From contig NC_084663.1 in the NCBI RefSeq assembly GCF_028389875.1, positions 19,544,666 to 19,608,665 of the forward strand: DNA of 64,000 nt, given 5' to 3'. This document shows, in pieces, positions 1 to 14,220 of the stretch. Within the stretch, counting starts at the first letter, position 1; each line of letters opens with the position of its first letter. The notes below the pieces were generated by a model. That model was not told the origin of the DNA and ran no database searches. It saw only the letters and a list, made by a program, of their open reading frames with translations. The position numbers were made by a program, and so were the translations under genes. The stretch comes from Rhea pennata. Lineage: Eukaryota > Chordata > Aves > Rheiformes > Rheidae.

Positions 1-1089
1 TGTACATCTGCTGTGGCTGAATTGGACTAGGGGATTGGACTAGGCGAACTCCCAAAGTCCTTACCGACCTCAGAAAATCTCTGAAAAAGAATCAGTCAGC
101 ACTTTGCTCATACAGATATCACAACTATTGTTCACCTAGGTACAGATTCATCCAGAATTTAAATCTATTGTTCTAAATCTTTTATTTCTGCCCTCTGCTA
201 TATCAGCTTGCTGCTTCCATACTCTTTATTTGAGAGAATTCTTATAAGTGTGAATAAATCTGACTAATCTACACAGCACCCAGATACCCAGTTTTGTAGC
301 ATTTGCACACAAGAAATAAAAGGTAAACATGAGGAAAGAGTTCCTGGCCACCCCTGGAAAGTTTGTGGGACAGCTTCTCCTGAAAGTTGCTGCAAATTGA
401 GCACTACCGGAGAGTCCTCTTTTGAAGCTGAATGCAAGGAAGAAAGGACAATTTTTGAGGTTACCAGATTTCCCCACAGTAGATGGAATAGTATTATGAA
501 ATAATAGAAGAGAATGTGTAAGAAGGATATGGCAAAAAGTCCTTTTTCATCGAGCAAGCTAACTAACAACGGTTAAAAGTGAGCTTCTAAAGAAGAATAC
601 CAGAACAGAAAAAAAATGTACAAAAATGCAACCTCAAAACATTTGTATAGCCTCCAAAAGTTTGCAGTTTAAAGACTCATGGGCCAGAGTTAGCATCTTT
701 GCATTAAACACCCCTTGATAGATTTTTATTTCATATATTCCTTGATTTGTACTTCAAACTCTTTTTATCAAAATTTGCAGTTTTAAGCGAACATACTGAA
801 TGACATTCTTACGTAATTGAGAGAATGGATAATTTTTAAAAAGAATCTATTCATCTACTCATTGACTGCTTGGGAAAGTAGCTATAGTCCTGAAATCAGT
901 ACGAAAAGTGACAGAGTTTAGGATTTATCCTAAAGAGTTTAGAGGACAGTAAGGACTGGATGACTAAATATTACTATAAGTACTTGATTTTGGATACAGT
1001 TCTAGAAGGTAATATTTAGACTGCTAAAAATGCAGTTTGTTCCCCTATGCTGATTTTGCATCCTTCCAATAGAAAAATGTTTCAAGCAC
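1..1089. other. AT-rich stretch, nothing recognised
   Basis: No gene, RNA or repeat family recognised. Short open frames on the minus strand near the left end have no recognisable domain. Confidence 0.5.
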
Positions 1090-1420
1090 TGTGATGGATT
1101 AATAAACCCCTATGATGGAAGAAGGCTCAGAGTTGCTGGGGAAGGGCAACGTGCCATGAAGCTCAGGGGATAAAGCAGGGTGTAACGCAGGACAGCTGCT
1201 GCAGGGAAAGCTGTCTTTATCTCACCACGAAAGAAACCGGAGAGTGACCTTTGTTTTAGATAAAGTTATGTCAGCTGAGTGGATCGACTGACAACATCCT
1301 AGCTGAGCAGGTCAGCTGGTGGTGTAAAAGTTTCTCTCTGAGTTCATTAAAAAAGTGGGAATGTCTCCCTAGGTTAGCCAGACCAGCATGGTAGGTGTAC
1401 CTGGCTCAGCCAAACACAGA
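1090..1420. other. GC-richer segment, possibly a decayed unclassified repeat
   Basis: This segment is visibly richer in G and C than its flanks, as an inserted element would be. It begins with TGTGATGG and ends near AAACACA, which loosely resembles LTR termini (TG...CA), but I see no target-site duplication, no convincing internal signal and no similarity to the CR1 copies elsewhere. It could equally be unique regulatory DNA. Confidence 0.2.
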
Positions 1421-3182
1421 GTATAAAAAATGAACAATTTTAAAAATTTTGAAGATAGAATCTTAGGCTTGAGTGAGGCCAACCTACATGTTCCTTCTCA
1501 GGGAGTGGGGATGCCCAGTGTCATGCTGGTGAGCACATTATAAAGACCAGTAATGGGGATCACATTAGTATAATTTTTGAGCTGTATACTGCCACTGCTA
1601 TTTTTTCCTAAGTGTCACTTCCTTACACTTGTGCTGTGATTTCAGTATATTGCTATATCACTCTGCTAAATCAAAAATCCCATGTAACATCCAATGTCTT
1701 CAAATAAGTAGATTTTGATATTAAACATTACACCCTCCATGTGTGGAGTACTTAGAAGAACCCAGTCCTGAAAAAATTACAGAATATTGGATGCTGAGAA
1801 GCACCCTCGAAAGACCTGAATGATTCACACTTCTTTGGAATAATTCACCTCATCTTGCTCTTTTCCTTTGTGAATATTTTAAGGGAACTTACCCTACTCT
1901 CAGTATTGTAAAATAAATAAATAAACAAAGGAACAAAGAAAATAATCTAGATTAAAAATCTTCACAGAAAGCAAAAGAAATCCAAATGATTTCTTTGAGA
2001 GAAGTAGAGGCGGGCTTCCCTGGGGCACAAAGCCATTATCACAGATCAAGATAATGACCGACCAAGATTAAGAAAATTAATACAATGTTAGCAAATATTG
2101 CCTGTTCTATTTATGAATAGTATTTGAATATAAGCAAATACTTTGAAGAATAACATTATTTAATGGACTGTTGATCTCTGTGAAGCAAATTCAGCATTCC
2201 TTACTGTGAAACTGAAGACAGTTGTGCTCAGGCATCTAACTGAATATGGTTCAGTTTGCAGTTCTCTAATAATTTTATTATCGTCCTGTAGAAGAAATAT
2301 AGAACCAGTCTGTTGAAAATGTCTATTTTCCCGTTACACATACTATTTTCTAAACGTATTAGGTAAATATTTCCATCTTTCTTGGATTTTCAAGTCTAAT
2401 TACAAGAAAATAACATTATACATCTCTGACATGTTTCCAAAGGGAAAAAATTGAAAATAAATTTGAATTTGACCATTCAGCTAAAGCTAATTTATTACTG
2501 ATTTCTTAGAACTACAACACAGTCATTTTATATGACTCACATAGGTGAGTCTGAGTGTCTTGTTTCTGAACATTCAGAAGACTGAAAATATTACAGAACT
2601 TCTATGCTTTGTACAATTTAGAGCAACTCCAAGACAAATGGCACTGAAAGTAAAAATTTCTACAACTGGATAGCTCATGTCTCCACCAATTAAGCAACAT
2701 TTCAAAGTCATTTGTGCAAATTGCAGAAGATTCAGCCAGGGTAGAACTGTTTTGTAGAAAAACTGATTGACTCTTAATTGACTGACTTTGTCCTTAACTT
2801 TGATAAAAATAAAATATGTACATATCTGGAATGATTTAGTGTATATAGACTTGGCACTGGATTCCTGCAACAAGTATTCTTTAAACTGACTTAGTGCAGT
2901 AACCCATCTACTGAAGTGCATTATTTCACCAATTCTTTTACTCCTTCTATGTATGAAAAAAAAAATTGATTTTCTTACCTTCACATATGATTTGCTATAG
3001 ATAGGAGAAAAACAAAATATGAGGATAGTAGACAGAAGATAAGAGTGAAAAATGACATTTATTGGAAAAGTAAGTAGCATTTTGACCACCCTGTTTACAA
3101 AGAGACATTACATGACAAAACAGAGTGTTGAAATAAATTTGCTTTCAATAATAATTGGCAGATAAAATAAAATAAGGTGAGA
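1421..3182. other. AT-rich stretch with one long minus-strand open frame
   Basis: Unique-looking AT-rich DNA. The minus strand is open for 171 codons over 2574-3089, beginning at a GTG. The translation is rich in Phe, Ile, Lys and Ser and has no motif that I recognise; about one frame this long is not very surprising in 64 kb of six-frame AT-rich sequence. I do not call it a gene. Confidence 0.4.
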
Positions 3183-3218
3183 AATCAAATCTAATCAAAT
3201 CAAATCTAATCTAATCTA
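3183..3218. repeat. Pentanucleotide microsatellite (ATCAA/ATCTA)n
   Basis: About seven imperfect pentamer units alternating ATCAA and ATCTA. Confidence 0.8.
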
Positions 3219-5855
3219 CGATCAGAGAAAAAAGACAAGAAGCTGAAAAAGAAGACATTCTAAGCCAGGTATCTAAAGAAGGTGGGCTCAATCACCCTGT
3301 TGAGATGTCTATTTTTCATGGCTCATTGAGGGTGACGAGCTAAGGCAACAGTTTGTAATACACTCATAACATTTGAATGACTTAATTATGATGAATCTAG
3401 GTGTACCTGTATTTTACTTAGAAAACAAATATTTGAAGAATGACATTACAGTACAGTAGAATAGGCAGTAAACAGGTGTTCTAGATTTACTTTTCTTGTC
3501 CTTTCATTGCATTTCACAGAAAAAAAATTGAACAAATTGCAAATTTTTAAAAGGTTTGCTAGCGTAGGCTACAGAAAGAGTATCAAAACTGCAATCACAG
3601 TAAAGAGTCTAGTCAATCATACTATAAACTCATCCTATTGTGCATTATGATTTTTAGCTCTGGGAGGCTTCATCCCGCTGTATTACTAAATGAAAATTCA
3701 TGATACGGAGTCAATAATGATCCCAAGCTTCTACAGAAGTTTGCATCTTTGGGCTTAGCCATTAAGATTCTCTAAAAATTCTTAAACTGCTAACTGTCTC
3801 ATATTGCTCAACAGGAGCTTAGGATGCTATTGGAGCTTTGTGACCAAAAGAAATCATAAGTGGAGCAATAGCTAAGAAACTAATTATTTTTTTCTTGTAG
3901 TTTTCTTGGAATAGTACTTTAGGAGACTGGAATTTCACCTTTTCAGGTGCAGCTGATAATGATACAGATGACTGAGGTCTACGTATCTTGTTTTGTTTCT
4001 AAATGACAAGAGCAAGTGGGGTTTTATGTTATGTTTAGGAATTTTGTTGATATATGTTTTATTTTCAGAAGTTTATCATTGTATAGTATTATATTTTACT
4101 TATTCCCATGAAATAATCTATTGATTCTACTGCCCATACACAAATAACAGAATATTGCACAAATAACAGGATTTTAATGATTATGGAAATATTTATAAAG
4201 GAAGAAACTGTATTGAAGATGTTTTATTTGTGAAGCCTATCATGACTTTACCAAATTTCAATAAACATTCAAATGGAATAATAATAATAAAAAAGGAGGG
4301 GATAATATTTTCAGCCCTGAGCAACAGGGATAAGCAAAACTTATCATCCATCCATTATGTAGCAGGCATTTATGAGATATGTAAATTAATATTTAGAAAT
4401 AAAGGGTATATCACAATCCTAGTACAAGAGGGAAGAAAACAGTTTAAAGCTATGCTAAAGAAAACAGTGTATAGAGGAAGGATTTACCCCAAGGAATCAA
4501 GAGAAAGGCAAGAAAAAGTCATGGGACCAGAAAGGCAGAAGGAAAAGTTACCTTAAATCTAGGCTTATGTTTGGGGCTCTGAAATGAAAAATCAGGAAGT
4601 TCTTATGTTCTCCCTGGATTATTTCTGTCGTTGTCCTACATGTGCTTCATGTAACATCACATGGAAATGTGTAATAGAGTTGAGAAAGTTTTCAATAGAT
4701 AATGTCATGATTATTAGATTATTCTAATATGATTATCCTTTATGGCAGTCAACTAGAACAAAAAAAAATGCAAAAACAAAAAACACCTTTGTTGGTAAAT
4801 GTATCCCTTCAGATTGCATTTACTAAAAGATTTCAAAAGGAAAGACAGAACTTTATGAACAAATGTTAAAGAGCTATGTCTATTCAATGCACTATAACTC
4901 ACTGCATACACTTCAGTATCCTAATTATGTCAATAATTTTCTTTTCAAATGTATTTTTTCTTTGTTCACCCCTTACAGGAATTCTAGTGAATCATTTCAT
5001 TCTTTTGTAACCTTCACATCTCTCGTAACTTGCATATTCATGGTTCTTTTCTGGAAAGTGTCTGTCACCTCACAGTTAGATCAAAACACCTTCAGAGTCA
5101 CTCACTCAAAAATGACTAGAACGCTGCTTCTACAAAAATACATGCTTTCATCAGTATTATGTTCCATTAAATATGACAAAATATACCTATATGAATTCCC
5201 AATACATATATTCTAACTGAATAATTTCCAGCTTACTAACGGAATTACTAGTAAATGTTTTCTAGAATATTTTCTTTGGATATTTCAAGTACAAATAGAT
5301 TTACTGAAACATATGACATATTGAAAAAGGACAAGGTTTTTGCTATATATAAATATCTTCATATCAGGAGAAAAGATTGAAATTTGCTTGGGTGAAAGAA
5401 AAGGTCCACAGACAAAAAAGGCTGGAGCAAATGATAAAAATGAATGGACACAGTCAGCAGTGTATTCCCCTGTCCTATCAGAATCTGTTGGGAATATACT
5501 GCTGAAATTGTTAGTTTGTCCCAATCCCTCCTGTTGGACAGAGCAAGAGAGAAACCAGGCTGCACTGTGCTGGGAGAAAGCAGTAAATACACCGCATGAG
5601 ACGTGGAAGTTAGAGCAGTCCTGTCATTTTCCATCAAAATTGTAATCATTATAGAGACACCTACCTATTAATTTTCCCTTTCTTTTTAAAACACCTTCAA
5701 TTCTTTAGTCTCCTGATTGAGGCAGATAAGGTTCTCTTCATATTCTCCTCTCATTTCATTATATACCCCTGCATAAATGGCCATAGCTCAGCTGTATCTC
5801 AGCTGCACCTCTATTTACCTGAATATCTGTAACTCTGTAATTCTCAAAGTAAAAG
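3219..5855. other. AT-rich stretch, nothing recognised
   Basis: Open frames on both strands around 4230-4556, 4863-5216 and 5285-5649 are short, overlap each other and lack recognisable domains. No repeats recognised. Confidence 0.45.
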
Positions 5856-5886
5856 CAAAACAAACAAACAAACAAAAAAAACCCCT
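5856..5886. repeat. (CAAA)n microsatellite
   Basis: Tetranucleotide CAAA units running into an A tract. Confidence 0.8.
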
Positions 5887-7747
5887 TATTTTTATATTTA
5901 AAATCAAAACAAAACCAAACAAGAAACTGAGTTCCTCTAAATGGTCTGGAAATATCAGCCAAACAAAGTCAACATACATTGCAACAAAATTTCAGTGTTT
6001 TTTTTTTTCTTCCCTTTTTTTCTCCAGAATTTCATCAAGCTTCAGAGAAAACGTAGCAAGGATGCTGCCAGGAGATACAGCATGCAGAATTTCAAAGGCA
6101 GAAGCACTGATTTGAAGGGCTAGCAGTGCATCTGGTAATTGCTTCTGTACTACTCACAAATGAATGAAGTATCTACTTCTACATTTTACAATGCTATATA
6201 GAAACACTGCTTGTGACAAATTACTTATAAGGCAAAACATAATTTTTTTTCCTTATCTAAAATTATTAAGTTTTTCTTTTCCTTGTATTCAATATTTTCT
6301 TCCTGGGATTTTATTCTTGCATGTCAAAAGCTTTCTATATAGGAAGATAACTGAAATATTTTTAATATCATTAATTATAAAAAGTCACATTTCTCTTCTT
6401 GATGTATGCATGCAATTAAATGCTTGATGTTAGTTATATTGTATGCGTATTTTATTACCTTGTTTAGTTATCATTCTCTAAATGTTATTTTAAATAAATT
6501 TAAGCTTTTTTTATAAATACAGATCTACAGGAAAGGTACTAAAAATTTTAGTAAAGTAGTATAATAAAGTAACCATTGTTTATTTCCTAATACATTTAAT
6601 ATTTTGCATTTATATAATCTTACTTTTTCAAATAGCTTTGATATCATTATACACAATCTTTAATCGTAAACTTCTAGGAAGAGGACTGTCCTTTACAAGT
6701 AAATTTCTATAAGAGTATACCATTTATCTTCCTATATATATAAAAGAGTATATTCAAAATATTTTAATTAATTTTGAATTTATAAATTTTATATTTATTT
6801 TAACTTTGAATTTCTATTAAAAAATAACTAGTATTTTAATCAACCAAATTTTGTTTAAACTGATTTATTTTCAATAAAATAATAAACATAAGATGCTAAA
6901 AGAGTTAAAATATTAAATAAATATGTTATTAAGAAGTAGAAATATTTTATGGTATATATCTTTAATATATTAGATTTTAGTACATAATATTCTGATATTC
7001 CTTGTGGATGGGTGCAAACAGCTTTTTAACCTAAATATTAAGGTCTGATATTGTACTGATATTACATTGAAATGTAATATGAGCTTGTTCCTCTTGGCTA
7101 TTTTAGAATAAAATTCGTTTAAGATCAGAAATTGCATGGTAAAGCTATAAATGATATTGCCAATTTTTGTTTCCAATTTTTCACTGATCTTCACAGGATA
7201 TTATTACACATCCTTTTAATTATCATATATAATAGGGATGTCTTTGTGAATCTGTATGAAAAAATATATATAGCCAGTTTTAACTGAACTATTGTGTAAA
7301 ACATTTAAAGAAGACTTCAGAAAAGGTCTGTATGCCCAACAGATTATTAAAATTGCAAACTTAGTTTTCCATTAACATTTTCCATTTTGGCATCTTAAAA
7401 AGAGTGGAAGTTGATTTCAGCAGAACATCCTGTGGGGAAATTAGTTCATTTTGCTAAAGTATCTTAATAATTACAGTGACATCAAGGTTAATTGCTTAAT
7501 CTGTATTGCCATAGTGCAGTCCTGTAGAAATCCCAACACAATCTGTTCTATAGTTAGTGCCAGCATATCCATATATAGAGCAAGCTGTAACCTAAATAAT
7601 AAAAAGGTACCAATATGATTAAAAAATAAGATTTACCAATGTGTACAAAAGTTGATTTAACTGAAAAAGAAGGTAGATTAAAAATACAGTACTTTAAATC
7701 CTTTGAGGAGATAAAAACACCTGAGGTGGAAAACAACTTCAAGCAAG
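5887..7747. other. Very AT-rich stretch, nothing recognised
   Basis: Among the most AT-rich parts of the window, especially 6400-7000, with many short TA/TTTA runs. No coding or repeat signal that I can name. Confidence 0.5.
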
Positions 7748-7773
7748 TTTTTTTTTTTTTTTTTTTTTTTTTT
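7748..7773. repeat. Homopolymer T26
   Basis: Twenty-six uninterrupted T. Followed by a pyrimidine-rich stretch and CTGTAG, which resembles a splice acceptor on the plus strand, but the frame behind it closes after about 35 codons, so no exon is called. Confidence 0.95.
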
Positions 7774-9126
7774 CCCACCTACTCTTTTTTCGACTGTAGA
7801 ATGTGATTTCTAGCCAACTTCATCAGACTTGCATCAGGTCTGATTTTCATAATGCAGTACATCATGATAGAGAGTGTTTTAATACATACATAGCTCCTTT
7901 CTAATAGAGTGCATTGGGTTTTGTTTGCAAAATGTTGCAGTTATAGAAAATGTTCTTCTTTCATATGTATAAATTCAAATTGAATGTAAACACACTTCAT
8001 TTTCACACTTCACAATAATTACTATTCGGGTCCTTTATGTTTCTTCAAAATGTCAACAGCTGATTAGAGTCTCAGTTGAAAATGCAAAACTTACAGGAAC
8101 ATCTAAGTTGTGCATACACAAGCACTATAATAATTAAGGCCAAAATTCACTTAAGATTGCAATAGTAAATATTATTATTTGGTATATAGTAATGCATATG
8201 ATGTATATGTAAATATACTATATTATACTGACAGATTGTACAATTTCTGTCTATTCATCTACATCGTACAATGCTGAATATTCTAAACAAAACATAACTG
8301 GTAGTTTGAAATGGTTTGCAATATTCCTTATTGGAACAAAGTGGGTCGTAGTTCCACCAAAGCCAACAGAGATACATTATTCACAGCAGGTAACGCATTA
8401 TCTTTTTTACGAATACTGAACAGATAACCAAGACCAACCAATTTGCTTAGAGACTCCCCTAGTAGTGACAGGAGAGTTGTCCGTGAAAGGAACAGAGCGA
8501 CACCAAATATCTCACCTCATCAATTGTATTATGAAAATAAATAAATAAATAAATGATCTGTGCTATCTTTTAAAATATGTTTAAAAAGTAAGGCCATTTC
8601 CCCCCCATACATTTACTTTTTTTAAAAAACAATACTTTTTTCCTCAATTTCCTCATGAATTTGTCGTTAGTTTTATTTCTGTCCTTTCATAGAATTGGCT
8701 GGTCTGGTGCATAGAGTTTTGGTTATAATTATATTTTTCCTTTTCTCCATCTACAGGTTCTCCCTTTTGAGAGTATCTTCCCATTTCATTGCATCTATTT
8801 CACTGATTCTTCACTTTCTGCGCTTTATCTTTCCAGGTACTTTTTCTTCGTTTATATGCCTAAACACTCTCCATTTAGGTATTATTATTTTTACTGTAAA
8901 TGCTCTGTTTTGTTTATCATGTAGTGGTTATTTTATCTTTTCTCCTTTGGACCTCCCTCTGAATTCCTCAGACTCATAGTAATTGTTTTCTCCATGCTAA
9001 TCCTAGAAATTGATAAACATACTGTGCTTCACTTGTCCTATGCCAGAAGCAAAATAGATCAAAATTTACAAAATATGTTATAAAAAAAAATCAGCGATAT
9101 TGTCTATTATTAGCTTACAGATCTTT
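7774..9126. other. AT-rich stretch, nothing recognised
   Basis: Unique-looking sequence. A small (AATA)n microsatellite lies within it at 8535-8554. The open frame at 8695-8979 (+) is hydrophobic but AT-driven and not recognisable. Confidence 0.45.
8535..8554. repeat. (AATA)n microsatellite
   Basis: Five tetranucleotide units. Confidence 0.8.
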
Positions 9127-9588
9127 TTACATTGGCGTACTTAGTGCCCCTCGCAGTTTCCTTGCCTGTTCACAATTTGCAGATATACCGTACTGATCGA
9201 TGTTATGGTGCCCCATGACACTCCAGCTTCCTTTCTTAGCAATTGGATAGGGAAACTTACAATTTGGTCTACATTGGTCAGCTATACAATTGATATTATT
9301 TTCACAAAGGTTATGAGGTGAAGTTTTAGGGTACCCACTAAGTACACAGTAACATATAGCAAACAAACCTCCAAATAGAAATTCTCTTTTTAAACATAAG
9401 AAAAATATGCAGGTGTTTGATCTTCTAAAGATTGCATCCATCTCATGTTGTGGAAACTGGGATAGGTAATTCGCAGTCAAAGCTGATCTCAAATGTACAC
9501 CTCTGAAAATATAGAATAAAACATGTTCAATTACCTTTTGTTGTATGTTTTGTACAACACAACTGAGATATATAGGCTGCATAGTCAA
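9127..9588 (-). other. Cys-rich open frame, unproven; possible exon remnant
   Basis: The minus strand is open for 153 codons from a TTG (first true ATG two codons later). The C-terminal half is Cys-rich: a CxC pair, then Pro-His-Asn-Leu-Cys, Cys-x5-Cys-x4-Cys-x3-Cys, then Lys-Phe-Pro-Tyr-Pro and Lys-Lys-Gly. The Cys-x5-Cys step after a Pro-x-Asn-x context and the Cys-x3-Cys-x2-Pro close resemble half of a WAP (four-disulfide core) domain, but the central Cys-Cys pair and the spacing are missing. A weak acceptor (CTTAG) precedes the Cys-rich part. A frame this long is expected by chance about once in such a window, so it could be random. Confidence 0.15.
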
Positions 9589-12500
9589 AAGTATACACTA
9601 ACTTAAGATACACATTCCACTGACAATTTTGAGCTCATCACCCAAATGTTTATTTCGCCTTAATAAGGCCAGATTCTGACTGAGATTGCTTTTTATGTTC
9701 AGATTTTTACTTTGCAGGAGTTGAGGAGACAAATTAACTCTAGCTTTACAGAGGGGTTAATCCGCTTCATCCTTATTATCACATAGCACATATTCTTTAA
9801 AGTATGATCATTAAATAAGCAAATAGCTACTATAACAGATACTTTAAATTACACTATGTTTAAATTTATAAAAGTGGTTTTCATCTACCCTGCCAGCTTC
9901 TGCCCATCTATATGTCTGAGTAATTTTGAAGGTACATATCTTCACAACATATAGATCCTAGAGATAGATCCAGCTAGATATAGAAATGCTTCATCTTAGT
10001 AAATTTCAGCTTAATGAATTTTAAAAGAGTCATTTTATTAAAGCAGTAACTCAGACTACCAGGAATTCGAAACTAAAATACGTAAACCTTTAATTTTCCT
10101 ACATTTTACTTGTTATTTTCTCTTACTCGGTGTTTAATCATCTCCAAGGAAGCAGGAATCAACTCACATCCTGTAGCAGTTTTTATTTAAATGTTTTCTC
10201 AGCTAAATACCACTTTAATTTTAAATGCTCGTACACAAGTATGAACAATGAGATTTTATACAATTTGCAGTAAGGAGACTATTACTGTGAAATTTTGTGT
10301 GAATCTCTTTCACCACAACAAAAATTCTGTTCTTTGAACTATCTTTAAAAAGACAGTTGATAACCTTATAAGTTTATTTTGGCTGTCAGACTGCAATTAG
10401 TAACCTGCATTGCTATTAAAGAAGAAAGCTGAAAATTAGCTCAGCAGTGAGTTTATGCTTGCATATAATTGCAACTTTCTTTTACTTTTCTGTATGAGTC
10501 AAAACAATAACAAGTTGCAAAAAACCTGAGAGCCTAAGTAATGTCCTAAGCTTCTCAAAAGACTGCAGATTTCAGCATGGTTGTAGCTGAATAGTATTTA
10601 GTTCTCTCTATTTTAGTTTCCTCTCCTTGTCACCACAGATACTGCTTAGAAATGTTTTTTAGCTCATATGATGTCATCTCAGTTGAAACCAGGTAACAAG
10701 TAACAGGAAAATTGCACAGATTACTTCCTTACTTTGTTAATTTCTTATTGTTTTCTATTTAATTTAATCCTTTTTTTATAAAAAAGTCTATAGACCCATT
10801 TGCTTTGTGCTCCTTTGCAAAACTCTCCAATTTTCTCAAAAAAATATATACAGAAGGAACTGGAGTAAGATCTGTGTTAATGAGAATTACCCAATGATTT
10901 GAAAGCTCTACAAACAAGCTTCAGTTGAGTGTTTCTAACTTTTGATAGGAAGTGACAATCATAGGCAGGTAAGTTATTTTAAACTGTTTAGTATTGCATG
11001 ACTTCAGATTTCAGCAAGTTGAAAGGAAAATTTATAAAACATTTCTGAAAATTAGGTGAGGAAAGATTAATTACTCTATGTTTATATATAATACAAATCT
11101 GGCTTCTTATTTAACTTCTACTAGGCAGATCTTTTTTTCCGGTCGTTTAATGTATAGCATTAAAGAATGTGTTTACAAGGTACCTCCTGTCATTTTCACT
11201 ATGGAAGTTATCTGCTGTTCAGACTTTAAAGGTCACATAGTCTTGGCTTCCCTGACTTAATCAATATGAACTACATGTCTCTGCATCAGAATAAACAGCC
11301 ACTGCAGGCTCCTCTTCTTTTTCCAGGTGAACTGCTGTGCTGTTCCCGATCTCTCCTTGCATCTGGGTCAGGTCTTTCCCTACATTCGTAATCAGTGCAT
11401 TAGGTGACCAGAATGACTGTAATGACAAGAAGGACATTGGAGCGATGCTAATGCAGTAGTATATGACTGATTGGACAACCTCAGCAAAAATTGATCTTCC
11501 TGTCACCCCTTCGAGTCCACTAATGTCATGTTGTTTTTTCAAAGAGACTTAGGTCTACTTGATAGACTTGTCCTCAGGTATTTCACTCCAGTCTCAAAGG
11601 CAGTAACGGATGAGGTGATAGAAGGTCACTGGCTCTTGAACTGAAATTAATTAAATGACCAACAAGCCTTCAAAATATGGTTATTATCATACAACTCTTT
11701 GGGCTTAATTCATAAAGCCGATATGAAGCATGTACCCATTCATTGCTAAAGATATTATTGTGCTACAGGAGTAAGACTTTTATCGATAAAGACTTCATCA
11801 CAGCTGCAGACTTGCAGTTATTGCAATTTGTTCCTGTTTGCAAGAGAAAATATACTGATTAAAGATACAATACCCTTCGAGTTTTTAAACATTTGAAGTC
11901 AATGATCTGTACTTCATCAGTTTTCTGCAAGATAAGCTGTGAAACTGCCAAAATATGTCCTCATAAATTTTACTTACATTTAAACTAATAATAATTAGCT
12001 ACAGATAGTATAGAAAAAATATATAAATAGCTATTTATGATCTTGCAAAGTATTTATGCGTACTGAAACTTTTTAAGATATATAGATCAACTCTAGACTG
12101 AAATTAAGATTTGCCAAAACACTCTAAAGCTGACAGGTTCAGTGAGAAGCACTTTTTTTGATTGCTTTCAGAATTCTTTAACCATTTTTCCTTAAGGAAT
12201 AAGGCAATATAATAACGCAGTAAGATAAATTGTGTGTTACAGAACTGTTTGAACAATAAAAAGGAAAGCAGACTTTGTGAATCGAACCTTGGAGATATTC
12301 TTTGAATGTATTTCTTTACATTTAAAATCTAAAACAAAATAGAAACAATCTTGCTTTGCCTAATTTTTGTGACTGAAGACTTACATACTATGTAAAGAAA
12401 CAGGAGGAAATACTGATGTGGAATAATCACTTCCGCCTACGCTAATAATCACTGTTCTCTCACTTTCAGTATTATCCTCATCCTTCCTGATGTGCCAGAC

Positions 12501-14010
12501 CTCTCATCTTTGTTGGATGCGGAGCTAATCCATTTAGGTCAGAGAGAAAGAGTTTTTGAAGTCATAAAAATTACTAAAAACTGTGTAGGAAGGGTTGTTT
12601 AAGAATAACTAACAGCACTGCAGCAACATCTGTATTTTAATGTCATTTGCGATTTTCAGTGGAATCTAACCTAAGAAGATGTGCATGTGATCACTAGCGC
12701 ATACATATATGCTATATCCCAAAGTAATACCATATGTGGTAATGCTTCTAATATTGCATTTTCTAGGACTTTGAGAATTACGATTTTTTTTGAGAATTAA
12801 AGGTTCATAGAAGAAAGATGTGTGAGGGAGAGGTGCTTTGTTTCAACCTTCTTGTCATATTCTGAAAATACAGGAAGCAGGACTAAAAAGGCAACCTTTA
12901 AGGAGAGGTAAGTCAATTCTATGTATTAATAAAGACTATAGCAGCATTTTTAGAGAGCCAAAGGCTTCCAAAGGAGTGACGTGTTCACAGTATTAATATA
13001 CAAGGACATATACCATAGTGACAGGTTCAGCTTCCAAGAAAATGTCACTGACAGTATGGTGCAAAAGAAAATATTGATTTTAAATGTAAACATACAGTAT
13101 TGTGCTAGCATTAACAAGTCACACAGCTGAGAATACTGTTTAAACCTGCATGAACACAAGTTGGTGCAGCCTTTCTTTACTGAGGAATCAGCACCGCTAA
13201 GATCGTTTGAGATGTCATAATAAGAAATTCACTGTACTAATGTGAATATATTGTTGGACTGAATTTCCTGAGCCTGCTATGGGTAACTGTTTCTCTCAAA
13301 GACATTTCAAATCAGACTTTTGCTCATAAAGAACTTTAGCCTTTTGTCACAATAATTTGCTTTAGATAGATTTTCTATAAAGATATATTTTCCAATTCAA
13401 ATCCATAATCCTACTTATCACTTTTGCCCCCTCTCACTAGTAGATAACAGCACTAGAACCTTGTTTTTCACTCATTATTTAATTAATTAGAATGATACCA
13501 CAGGGGTTTCTGAACTTTTAATGTATGAGCTGACCTTATCAGTAATATTACCATTAATTTTTGCAGATTCTTTTCTCTTATTGTCTCTCACTACCAATAT
13601 TTTAACATCATGAAAAAGTATAAATCTAATCATTGTTATTTCAGTTCCCAGTTAATGCAAGCAGAAGCCTTTAGTGAAAAAAATGAAAAGGATCTTTAGC
13701 ATGAAGTAAAACATTAAATTTTATACTACTGTTCATATTTTAATACATTATGCACTAATTTAAATCCTCTCCTCTTTCTTTTGTTCTTTCCTTCACTCAT
13801 ATGTAGCATTTCTTTAGTTTGTACTTACCCTCCTGATTTTTTTCCACATTTCTTCTAATTTTTTGAGCAAATGATTGCTAACCTAACTCAATTAGGATGA
13901 CAAAGATAGGCCTGAAACCTCTTCCAGCATTGCCAGTTCTTCATTGTTTAGTGACTCCTCTTCTAACCCAAAGATCTCACAAACACTGTAAATCAGCCCT
14001 CCACAAGGAC
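9589..14010. other. AT-rich stretch, nothing recognised
   Basis: No gene or named repeat. Small open frames at 11078-11260 (+), 11261-11542 (-) and 12950-13159 (-) are within chance length. Gaps in any coding signal are not explained by repeats I can identify. Confidence 0.45.
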
Positions 14011-14049
<39 letters not shown>

Positions 14050-14052
14050 TAT
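14011..14052. repeat. A17 followed by (TA)n
   Basis: Seventeen A then about twelve TA units; a compound simple repeat. Confidence 0.95.
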
Positions 14053-14220
14053 TTTATGTTTGAATTTTCCATCTGAATTCATAAGCCAAAGAGTTTAGGA
14101 TAGTATTTTATAAGGAAACATATTGCCTGGTGTTTTTACAAAAACCCGTCAAAAGTTATAAGAAACATGTTTTTGTTTTGGGTTTGACAAGTCAACTTTC
14201 TCTAAGCTATTTTCTCGTCT

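Noticed and set aside
1090..1420. Possible LTR (TGTGATGG ... AAACACA)
   Set aside because: No target-site duplication, no placed polyadenylation signal and no second copy visible; kept only as a GC-richer unclassified segment.
7748..7800. T26 plus CTGTAG as a plus-strand splice acceptor
   Set aside because: The downstream frame closes after about 35 codons and is AT-driven; no exon supported.
11261..11542. Minus-strand open frame of 93 codons with varied composition
   Set aside because: Looked protein-like, but many frames of this length are expected by chance and no family or splice context was recognised.
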